The notes beneath the pieces were generated by a model that saw nothing but the letters and a program-made list of their open reading frames with translations, did no database searches and was not told where the DNA came from. The translations under genes were made by a program, and so were the position numbers. DNA of 6,363 nt from Planctomycetota bacterium (GTDB lineage Bacteria > Planctomycetota > Phycisphaerae > WQYP01 > JAJZKY01), in the NCBI GenBank assembly GCA_021803885.1, contig JAJZKY010000281.1, positions 1 to 6,363 on the forward strand. The letters run 5' to 3'. Below, one piece after another: positions 1 to 5,147 of the stretch (the first letter of the stretch is position 1; every line of letters starts with the position of its first letter).

Positions 1-264
1 CGTCAGGGTTTGGCCCCAGCCGCTTTTCGCGGTCACTTTAATCTGATACGCCAGCCCGCGCGGATCGTTGACCGCGCTCGCCTGCACCTGAAAATAGGCG
101 GGCAGTGCATGATAATTCCGCGCCTGGTTGCCGCGGTGCTGTATGATCTGCCGTTGTGCCGTCGCCCGGTAATGGGCGGTTTGGCTGGCCAGGCGCGGCG
201 CCGCGATCAGGACCAGGGTCCAGGCTGCCAACCAGGAAATTGCCGTAACGGGATATTTGTGCAT
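1..264 (-). CDS. Secreted protein of unknown function, N-terminal part (cut by window edge)
   Basis: The ATG at 264-262 opens a frame that stays open for 88 codons to the left edge of the window, so the C-terminus is missing. The first 28 residues form a typical Sec signal peptide: MHKYP, then the hydrophobic stretch AISWLAAWTLVLIAA, then a likely cleavage site near RLAS/Q. The visible mature part (AHYRATAQRQIIQHRGNQARNYHALPAYFQVQ...) is basic and Gln/Arg-rich, then becomes strand-like (YFQVQASAV, LAYQIKVTA). A good SD, GAGAGG at 278-273, sits 8 nt before the ATG. It follows the lipoprotein gene by 40 nt with no terminator-like hairpin between, so it is probably the next member of the same operon. 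I do not recognise the family. A periplasmic or surface location is inferred from the signal peptide only. Confidence 0.75.
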   Translation of the reverse strand, partial: MHKYPVTAISWLAAWTLVLIAAPRLASQTAHYRATAQRQIIQHRGNQARNYHALPAYFQVQASAVNDPRGLAYQIKVTAKSGWGQTLT

Positions 265-304
265 GGTGAACACCTCTCAAGCGGGCGCGCATCGGCTGTT
301 TTAG

Positions 305-1099
305 CTAAAAAATGGGCACAATGTGAAAACTGAACGCCCCCCGCTGCTTCATCTCTGCGATATAGGCGCTATTCAATCGGACGATTTCGGGCAAATGCGG
401 CAGCACGGCCGCCTCGCTTGCCAGGCAGGCGGTATGCAAAATGGCGAAGTCCTTGGCGGAATAACGATAATGGGCCGACAATCCCGGCCTCTGGTGCGCC
501 GGACAGAAAGGCGGGATTTTTGTGCCCGTTATACGCGCCAGTGGAATCCCGCGTTGCCATGTGCGCAGATTTTGCGCCTCTTCTCCGACCGCTGAACTCA
601 AGGCAGCCCATTGGTCTTCGGGCATGCCGAGTTTGCCGGATTCCCGCACGGAGAAAGCCGCGGCATGCACGTTGGCTTGCAACGCCCGGGTAGCCGCGGC
701 GGCTTGCTGCTCGAATTGTTGAAAACGCGCCATGTCGTGCGCTTTGAGCGCCGCCACTTCCTGCCGCGATAGGGCTTTTACTTTTGCGATTGCCGGCTTG
801 GGAGATAGCTGCGCAGGAGCGGCCTGCGCATCCCGCACCGCCCTCGATACAACCTTCAAGTAAAAAGCAACGTCGGCTGCCGTTAGCCCCACCCGGCCTG
901 AATTCAGTTGTTCGGTTGGCGTATGGCCGGCCAGATCGGGTTGCGGGGGTCTCGCCCGGTTTGGCGCCGGCTGGCTTGCGGCAATATGCGCGGCTGTGGA
1001 TGGAGCCACCTTCGTTCCATGGTTGGAGGAGCAGCCGGAGAAGACCAGGATGGGCAGGAATTCTGCGAGTCCGGCGAGAACGAATATTCGGAATTTCAT
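305..1099 (-). CDS. Putative outer-membrane/periplasmic lipoprotein, unknown function
   Basis: The product is 264 residues. Residues 1-23 are a lipoprotein signal peptide (MKFRIFVLAGLAEFLPILVF, then SGC) with Cys23 as the likely lipidated residue. Phe at -3 is slightly unusual for a lipobox but tolerated. A low-complexity Ala/Pro/His-rich linker follows (about 28-62), then a mainly helical region (72-180) with Ala/Gln-rich heptad-like stretches (ALKAHDMARFQQFEQQAAAATRALQ). The C-terminal part contains two further cysteines (C199 in PPFCPAH, C225 in LHTAC) that could pair as a disulfide in the periplasm. The frame also has upstream starts as far as 1195, but these would overlap the preceding gene. 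The ATG at 1099 has GGAG 7 nt upstream and directly begins the signal peptide. The start lies 4 nt after the stop of the upstream gene, implying coupled translation. No family recognised. Confidence 0.82.
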   Translation of the reverse strand: MKFRIFVLAGLAEFLPILVFSGCSSNHGTKVAPSTAAHIAASQPAPNRARPPQPDLAGHTPTEQLNSGRVGLTAADVAFYLKVVSRAVRDAQAAPAQLSPKPAIAKVKALSRQEVAALKAHDMARFQQFEQQAAAATRALQANVHAAAFSVRESGKLGMPEDQWAALSSAVGEEAQNLRTWQRGIPLARITGTKIPPFCPAHQRPGLSAHYRYSAKDFAILHTACLASEAAVLPHLPEIVRLNSAYIAEMKQRGAFSFHIVPIF

Positions 1100-1103
1100 G
1101 GTT

Positions 1104-2252
1104 TCACTCCAAATGACTCGCTCCGTTATCCCCTCCCGGGCGGGGATCCGGAGGCTCTTCTGCTTCTCTATCCGTGGTGGTTTGCAGCAACCCAAAATCA
1201 GCCAGCTTGATGACCAGATCGTCGCTCAGTCTGATGTTTTCCTGTTCGGCAATGGCCTCGATCGCCTCGCGAACCTTGCAATCCCGGAAATAATGCAGCA
1301 CCGGTAAAATCGCGCTCGGAATCTCCACCGGATCAAGCGCGCTGTAACTGGAAATGCGCAAGGTTCCGTCGCGGATTTGCACCAGTTCACATGCCGCCGG
1401 CTCCAAACGCGGCGGCAGCCGGTGATCGAGCAGGCGCTCGTAGGCCTGGCGGGCCAGCCGGGCCATGGCCTTCACTTCTGGCCCACAGATCGCCAGCACC
1501 TGCTGCCATTCCAGCTCGGCGATCTGGCGGGCACAGGCCCGATACCACTCTTCTTCGCGGCCCAGCCAATGGCGCCACAAGCGTTTTTGTGCCCGCGGAT
1601 CCGCGCGGCGTTCCAGTTGTTCCGGTTGCAGTCCCTCGGTTTCCCCGTCTTGGGTCGGTGTCAGATAGGGCCGCAGGGCCTCCAGTTCGAAACCTAGCTC
1701 CAGCGCGCACCAGAGCGCCAGGCTGTGCTCCACCCAGGCTAATAAGGGCTGCAAATAGTCGCGCCAGAAGCTCTGTCCCAACGCTCCGCGGCGGTGCTTG
1801 CAGAACCAGGTGGCGCAGGTTGACTCCCGGTATTTCCAGATGCCGCAATGTCCGCCCTCTTCCAGGTAATGCGGACAGCGTAGCGCTTTGCTGCGCCCGA
1901 ATGCCGGCCGGCTATGGCGATAGAGCAGCATATAATCCGCGGCCGGCGCCAGGCCCAATGGGGTCACGCCGGCGCCGGCCGCGATGCGGGCTTCCACCGT
2001 ACGCCGACCGGCCTGCATGTCCGGATCTTGCGCGTTCAGGATTTGGCCGGTTAAAAAATTGTGCAGCTCCGGAAGATAGGAACAGCATTTGATCGCCGGC
2101 TCAAAATAGAAGCCGGCCGGTGCGGCTTCGCCCGGCAGCGGCAGCATGACGCAATGCGCGCAGTTGGCCTGACTCTCCGCCGGAATCGGGCCGGACAAAC
2201 AGGCCTTCAGCCAGCGGCCATACAAATCCGGCAGCATCGCCTCATCGGTCAT
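1104..2252 (-). CDS. Cys-rich YkgJ-like putative metal/Fe-S-binding protein with possible winged-helix tail
   Basis: The product is 382 residues with no signal peptide, so probably cytoplasmic. The N-terminal half carries a cysteine set: C31-x2-C34, the pair C56-C57, then C126-x9-C136-x9-C146-x4-C151 in the context RCPHYL..GHCGIWKYRESTCATWFCKH. This resembles the arrangement in YkgJ-type zinc/iron-chelating proteins, where a CxxC/CC element is followed by C(P)..C.IY..RP..C; the ligand role is inferred. The middle (about 160-290) is Trp/Arg/Glu-rich and helical. Residues about 300-357 (LRISSYSALDPVEIPSAILPVLHYF...IRLSDDLVIKLADFGLLQ) look like a small winged-helix/PqqD-like module, a weaker call. 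I chose the ATG at 2252 because GAGGA lies just upstream; a TTG at 2273 would add seven residues and is also preceded by GGAG. It is the only clearly non-exported large protein among secreted neighbours, which hints at a modifying or regulatory role. Confidence 0.8.
   Translation of the reverse strand: MTDEAMLPDLYGRWLKACLSGPIPAESQANCAHCVMLPLPGEAAPAGFYFEPAIKCCSYLPELHNFLTGQILNAQDPDMQAGRRTVEARIAAGAGVTPLGLAPAADYMLLYRHSRPAFGRSKALRCPHYLEEGGHCGIWKYRESTCATWFCKHRRGALGQSFWRDYLQPLLAWVEHSLALWCALELGFELEALRPYLTPTQDGETEGLQPEQLERRADPRAQKRLWRHWLGREEEWYRACARQIAELEWQQVLAICGPEVKAMARLARQAYERLLDHRLPPRLEPAACELVQIRDGTLRISSYSALDPVEIPSAILPVLHYFRDCKVREAIEAIAEQENIRLSDDLVIKLADFGLLQTTTDREAEEPPDPRPGGDNGASHLE
1107..1110 (-). 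promoter_or_regulatory. Shine-Dalgarno of the lipoprotein gene, next to the upstream stop
   Basis: GGAG at 1110-1107 is encoded by the last sense codons of the Cys-rich protein, immediately before its TGA stop (1106-1104), and is spaced 7 nt from the lipoprotein ATG at 1099. A ribosome ending the upstream gene would therefore be positioned at this start. It also decides the start of the lipoprotein against the longer in-frame alternatives. Confidence 0.7.
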
Positions 2253-2294
2253 GCAGTCCTCATCGGCATTCAAAAGCTTCTGCTCCGGCCGGTT

Positions 2295-2615
2295 TTAGAT
2301 GTGCTTCGAGCCGGTTTTGTCATAGGTCTTGTCCATGGTTTTGAATTGATTCTTGTTATAGGCTTTGCTGAAAGCTTTTTGGTAAGCCTTCTGCTGGCTT
2401 TTCTGATACAGCTTTTGGATTGAGTTTTTAGCGGGGACGGCATTCTTTTTCGCCGGCCACTTGCTTTCCCATCGCGGCGCGAGTTTGTGGGGCCCGGCGC
2501 CGCCGCGCGGCTGCCGCAGCATCTGCGCATGATAGATTCCGGCTTTGGGTTTGACTGGAGCCTTTTTCTGCGGCTTCAATCCCAGAAATCCCAACAACAT
2601 GAGTAGGGTGTCCAT
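2295..2615 (-). CDS. Small basic protein with C-terminal Lys-every-fourth-residue repeat
   Basis: The product is 106 residues. It starts with a short hydrophobic stretch (MDTLLMLLGFLGL, too short and without a cleavage site for a convincing signal peptide), followed by a Lys/Pro-rich segment (KPQKKAPVKPKAG). A middle part (30-62) contains GGAGPHKLAPRWESKWPAKK. From residue 68 to 104 lysine occurs at exactly every fourth position, ten times, usually with Tyr or Phe two residues before it (LYQK, AYQK, AFSK, AYNK, TYDK). The protein is strongly basic, so nucleic-acid, polyanion or cell-wall polymer binding is conceivable, but nothing proves it. Two in-frame ATGs exist, at 2621 and 2615. The SD AGGAGA is only 1 nt from the first but 7 nt from the second, so I take 2615. 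It has its own good SD and lies 42 nt before the Cys-rich gene. No family recognised. Confidence 0.72.
   Translation of the reverse strand: MDTLLMLLGFLGLKPQKKAPVKPKAGIYHAQMLRQPRGGAGPHKLAPRWESKWPAKKNAVPAKNSIQKLYQKSQQKAYQKAFSKAYNKNQFKTMDKTYDKTGSKHI
2304..2420 (-). repeat. Tetrapeptide (12-nt) coding repeat with invariant Lys
   Basis: Codons 66-104 of the small basic protein read as consecutive four-residue units ending in Lys: (S)IQK, LYQK, SQQK, AYQK, AFSK, AYNK, NQFK, TMDK, TYDK, TGSK. Only the Lys is invariant; an aromatic residue is frequent at the second position. At DNA level the units are diverged, so the periodicity is kept at protein level rather than by recent tandem duplication. The segment is visibly richer in A and T than its flanks, as expected from Lys, Asn and Tyr codons. 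Confidence 0.8.
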
Positions 2616-2622
2616 CGTCATT

Positions 2623-2628
2623 TCTCCT
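2623..2628 (-). promoter_or_regulatory. Shine-Dalgarno deciding the start of the small Lys-repeat protein
   Basis: AGGAGA (2628-2623) is a strong SD core. It is 7 nt upstream of the ATG at 2615 and only 1 nt from the ATG at 2621, which supports initiation at 2615. Confidence 0.65.
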
Positions 2629-2669
2629 GAAGGCAGATTTTGATTGCGTGCTGGCTGGTGGCTTTCGGG

Positions 2670-2822
2670 CTATTTTGGGCGCAGGAATCCTCCGCCCGGG
2701 TGGTGGCGCCGCGCATGGCGCGTAGTCTCACCAGCGCTGGCAACCGGATGGCCATGTGAGCAGTTCGCCGCGCCGGCGAGCGTCAGGGCTGTGAATAGAA
2801 GAGAAAGCTTGTGCTGTGACAT
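2670..2822 (-). pseudogene. Short ORF with duplicated signal peptide (truncated paralogue or small secreted peptide)
   Basis: An ATG at 2822 opens a 50-codon frame ending at TAG 2672-2670. Its first 30 residues (MSQHKLSLLFTALTLAGAAN, then CSHGHPVASA) align without gaps to the start of the 238-residue secreted protein just upstream. LAGAANC occupies residues 15-21 in both, followed by x-HGHP-x-AS. At DNA level 43 of 48 positions match between 2733-2780 and 3465-3512. After residue 30 the similarity stops and the remainder is His/Arg/Gly-rich (ETTRHARRHHPGGGFLRPK). There is no clear SD, and the start lies 15 nt after the preceding stop. The most likely explanation is a remnant of a tandem duplication whose body was lost; the intact signal peptide leaves open that a small His-rich peptide is exported. 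The label pseudogene is a judgement. Confidence 0.6.
2733..2780 (-). repeat. Duplicated signal-peptide segment, copy 2
   Basis: This 48-nt segment matches 3465-3512 at 43 positions in the same orientation, including a 21-nt identical core coding for LAGAANC. Four of the five differences fall in two codons (GCG/TCA and GCC/GTT); the fifth is a silent third-position change. Weaker similarity extends three codons further toward the start codon. Both copies occupy codons 15-30 of their frames. Confidence 0.8.
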
Positions 2823-2837
2823 ACGTGTTATGAATCG

Positions 2838-3554
2838 CTACACGCCGGGATATTTGTGGATTTGCGCGCAATGCGGCGCCGCGGCCGGTGCTGTCTCTCC
2901 CGCCGGAACAAACAACCAATGTCCGGATAAATGCCGGGTGACGCCGGCTTGCTTATGCGTGACGCTCACGTCGCCGCAGAGCACGGAACCCACCGGTACG
3001 GGGGCTTGGTATTCGAGAAAATTTCCGAACTGGGCCGTGCCTGACTTGGGAAAGACGCATTTGCCCGATGCGGTAAATTTGCCTTTCCATCCAATAATGT
3101 TCCAGCTATAACTCGAGACGCCGATATGCAGCCAGGCCGGAGTCGAGGCTGTGGCCCCGCTGCTGGACCGTTGCGTCGTTCCGCAAGCGGCTCCGGCATG
3201 GATCGTATGGTGTCTGTTCCCATGCGCCTGGCTGGCGCCCTTATACCAGAAGGTATAGCCGCGGCGTCCCTTGGCCATTTGATAATAAATAAAATGAGCG
3301 GTGCCGCTTTCATTCCAGATTTCGTGCTCCACTCCGGGTAAATCCTGGGTATAAGTAAATTGATACGTCCCGGCCCATTGCTGCGCGGGCGGGGAGGGTG
3401 GCGGCGCGGGCCCGTTCGGCGCTATGCTCACCGGCGCCGGCGGCTGACCTGGCGCGCCGGATCGGGCGCTGGCGGCCGGATGGCCATGCGCGCAGTTCGC
3501 CGCGCCGGCGAGCGCCATGGCGAGAAGACAAACGATGGATGGACGGCGCTTCAT
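2838..3554 (-). CDS. Secreted protein with Pro-rich linker and Cys-containing beta-rich domain
   Basis: The product is 238 residues. A Sec signal peptide occupies about residues 1-24 (MKRRPSIVCLLAMALAGAAN, then CAHG). Cys21 is preceded by Asn, so this is not a lipobox. A Pro/Ala/Gly-rich linker (about 31-59, ending PPPSPPAQQ) leads to a domain (60-218) rich in aromatic and beta-type residues: WAGTYQFTYTQ, AHFIYYQMAKGRRGYTFWYKG, YSWNIIGWKGKF, SGHWLFVPAG. It has cysteines at 124, 166, 193 and 229, an even number that could form two disulfides. A His-rich patch HGNRHHTIH lies at 111-119. The stop of the previous gene (3559) is 4 nt before the ATG; there is no close SD, so translation probably depends on reinitiation. 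A longer start at 3587 would overlap the previous gene and spoil the signal peptide. Family unknown; a lipocalin-like or beta-sandwich fold is only a guess. Confidence 0.78.
   Translation of the reverse strand: MKRRPSIVCLLAMALAGAANCAHGHPAASARSGAPGQPPAPVSIAPNGPAPPPSPPAQQWAGTYQFTYTQDLPGVEHEIWNESGTAHFIYYQMAKGRRGYTFWYKGASQAHGNRHHTIHAGAACGTTQRSSSGATASTPAWLHIGVSSYSWNIIGWKGKFTASGKCVFPKSGTAQFGNFLEYQAPVPVGSVLCGDVSVTHKQAGVTRHLSGHWLFVPAGETAPAAAPHCAQIHKYPGV
3465..3512 (-). repeat. Duplicated signal-peptide segment, copy 1
   Basis: This is the counterpart of the segment at 2733-2780, about 730 nt away, and encodes codons 15-30 of the intact 238-residue secreted protein. It is treated as the parental copy because the surrounding gene is full length. 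Confidence 0.75.
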
Positions 3555-3558
3555 CGGA

Positions 3559-5085
3559 TTATTGATAGGCAACTCCCGCTGGCCCATGAATATAGATTGT
3601 TAATACATAATCTGCATAGCCTAGCTGAAGGAACCCCGATGGCTCGTTCCAGCAATGAACATCAACATAGGGATGATTACTACCGATTTGATCAGATCCA
3701 ATCGAGCAACCACTCCCGCCCGGCTCATTCTGCGTCGGATCGCCGGATTGGCCGCTGGCGGCGCTGAGAGAAGTAATGACCGGCGCCGGCCAGGTGTTTC
3801 CCGGGTTTCCACCGCCGCCGGTTCCCGCGCCCCCAAAACCGATCGGCTTGATCGCTGGACGGGAGTTAAAATTTATGGCCGGGATTCGGATCGGTTTTTG
3901 CATGTACCGGACGTTACGCAGCGTCTGTTGATAGACAGCCAGATGTTGTTGCAAGATCTGGTGCAAGACTGGCGTTTGCGTCAGACCCATTAATTTTTGA
4001 TAGAGGTTGGCTCGTCGTTTCAGTTGACGGCGCTGCCAGTCGGATTGGACTGCCAGTTCCCGTACTTGCGCCTGCGCGCGTAGCTGCGCTATGATCCGAG
4101 CCCGCAGTCTCTGCTGCGGCGGCGTCGGCTGGGGCTGCGGCTGCCGCACGGGATGATAAGGGTGATAGACCGGATGATAGGGAGGCTGATAACCGGGCGC
4201 ATGGTTGGAGGCCGGCACGCCCGGCGTTTGCGGCCGGTAGGGCCCGCGAGCCGCGGCCGCCGGCAGCGGCTGGTATTGAAACGGCAGGACATTGCTGCTG
4301 CCGCAGGCGTCCTGGATATAAAAATTGCCGGTGAGATTGCCGGCCGCCAGGAAGGGCACAATCGCTCCCAGCCAATGGCGGGAAGCGTTGATCAGTTGAG
4401 CAATCGAGTATTGGGCTGCCTGGAGCTGATGCGCGCGGTCCTGAAAGTTGTATTCAAAAAAGATCCGCGCCGGCAGCCGAGTCTCCGCCAGCAGCCGCAA
4501 AAATGCGCCCGGATGGCCGGAACCGGGTGTCACGCGCAGCAGCCGCGGGTTGGGGCATAGCACTCCGTGTTGCACGTTGACGGTCTGCCGGGCCGGCAGG
4601 ACCTCCAGTTGCCGGCAGTTGACGCTGAATGCTGCCTTTGCCGATTGAAAGGGTTGCTGATGCTGCGAATTGCCGTTGATTTCCAATACGCCTTGCAGAT
4701 AGACCGAACCCTGCATGCTTTGGGTAATCTGCCAGTCATAACTCGCCGGAGTCGGCGTGTTCACCGGCGCCATCAGGACGGTTGAATGCTGGCCGTCACT
4801 GCGATAAAAAGCAAAATTGATCTGCCAGCCGGGAATCGGCCCCGGGGTATTGTTCATCCCATTGCCGGGCTCGTTATAGTTCACGTTGCCCTGGAAGTGA
4901 AGCGTAACCGGGCACGCCCCGCTGTAATTGGCGGGTGAGACCCGCAGGGTGGCGATGCCGCCGTTTCCGTTTCTGGTTTGAGGAATATTGCCGCCTCCCA
5001 TCTGCGCGCTTAACCGGAGACAACTCAGCAACGCCAGCCCGATCAGTGAAAGTTGGCGGAATAGATTCGCGACGCTTCGGTTCAT
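3559..5085 (-). CDS. Large secreted multidomain protein (Ig-like domains, Tyr/His/Pro stretch, helical segment)
   Basis: The product is 508 residues. The signal peptide MNRSVANLFRQLSLIGLALL, then SCLRLSAQ, probably cleaves near SAQ/MG. Residues about 45-157 form a beta-rich, Ig-like region between C58 (SPANYSGACPVTLHF) and C157 (AAFSVNC); this SPxxYxGxCP opening recurs in exported bacterial proteins, and the cysteines may pair. Residues about 165-275 look like a second beta domain (C177, C261). A Pro/Tyr/His tract follows (298-322, with YHPVYHPYHPV), then a basic Gln/Arg-rich helical segment (325-398), a Gly-rich linker (417-430), and WPAPVITSLSAASGQSG (432-448), which looks like the first strand of an IPT/TIG domain. 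The C-terminal 60 residues do not continue a recognisable IPT fold. Its start has a near-perfect SD, AGGAGG, 5 nt upstream. It is probably a surface-exposed or periplasmic structural or adhesive protein; function not established. Confidence 0.85.
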   Translation of the reverse strand: MNRSVANLFRQLSLIGLALLSCLRLSAQMGGGNIPQTRNGNGGIATLRVSPANYSGACPVTLHFQGNVNYNEPGNGMNNTPGPIPGWQINFAFYRSDGQHSTVLMAPVNTPTPASYDWQITQSMQGSVYLQGVLEINGNSQHQQPFQSAKAAFSVNCRQLEVLPARQTVNVQHGVLCPNPRLLRVTPGSGHPGAFLRLLAETRLPARIFFEYNFQDRAHQLQAAQYSIAQLINASRHWLGAIVPFLAAGNLTGNFYIQDACGSSNVLPFQYQPLPAAAARGPYRPQTPGVPASNHAPGYQPPYHPVYHPYHPVRQPQPQPTPPQQRLRARIIAQLRAQAQVRELAVQSDWQRRQLKRRANLYQKLMGLTQTPVLHQILQQHLAVYQQTLRNVRYMQKPIRIPAINFNSRPAIKPIGFGGAGTGGGGNPGNTWPAPVITSLSAASGQSGDPTQNEPGGSGCSIGSDQIGSNHPYVDVHCWNEPSGFLQLGYADYVLTIYIHGPAGVAYQ

Positions 5086-5090
5086 TGCAT

Positions 5091-5096
5091 CCTCCT
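5091..5096 (-). promoter_or_regulatory. Strong Shine-Dalgarno of the 508-residue secreted protein
   Basis: AGGAGG (5096-5091) lies 5 nt before the ATG at 5085. It is the strongest ribosome binding site in the window, suggesting this product is made in large amounts relative to its neighbours. The 62-nt gap to the OmpA-type gene contains no convincing promoter or terminator. Confidence 0.75.
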
Positions 5097-5147
5097 CATC
5101 ATTTCTATTCGCGAAGCCCTGCTCAAAGCGCTGCCCGGCGCCTTGCC

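Noticed and set aside
247..264. A 13-nt match (CGGGATATTTGTG) shared with about 2847-2859, giving HKYP in two proteins
   Set aside because: The match is short, isolated, and placed at the N-terminus of one protein and the C-terminus of the other; treated as coincidence.
1100..1195. Longer N-terminus for the lipoprotein
   Set aside because: It would overlap the preceding gene by about 90 nt and place 32 extra residues before a clear lipoprotein signal peptide that has its own SD.
1391..2092. Long plus-strand open frame (233 codons) opposite the Cys-rich gene
   Set aside because: Its translation is Arg/Pro/Ala-rich low complexity typical of the antisense of a GC-rich gene, and the minus strand carries a structured Cys motif protein with a good start and SD.
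2253..2294. CCGGCCGG palindrome and AAGCTT in the 42-nt gap as a possible terminator or operator
   Set aside because: No stem-loop followed by a T-run on the transcribed strand, and the next gene is close and in the same direction.
2616..2745. Shifted frame after the 50-codon ORF that runs to a TGA overlapping the ATG at 2621
   Set aside because: The frame (VRLRAMRGATTRAED...) has no similarity to the linker or domain of the parent protein, so the neat ATGA overlap is probably chance.
5086..5147. Possible terminator in the 62-nt gap between the OmpA-type and 508-residue genes
   Set aside because: Only very short GCGC complementarities are present and there is no T-run.
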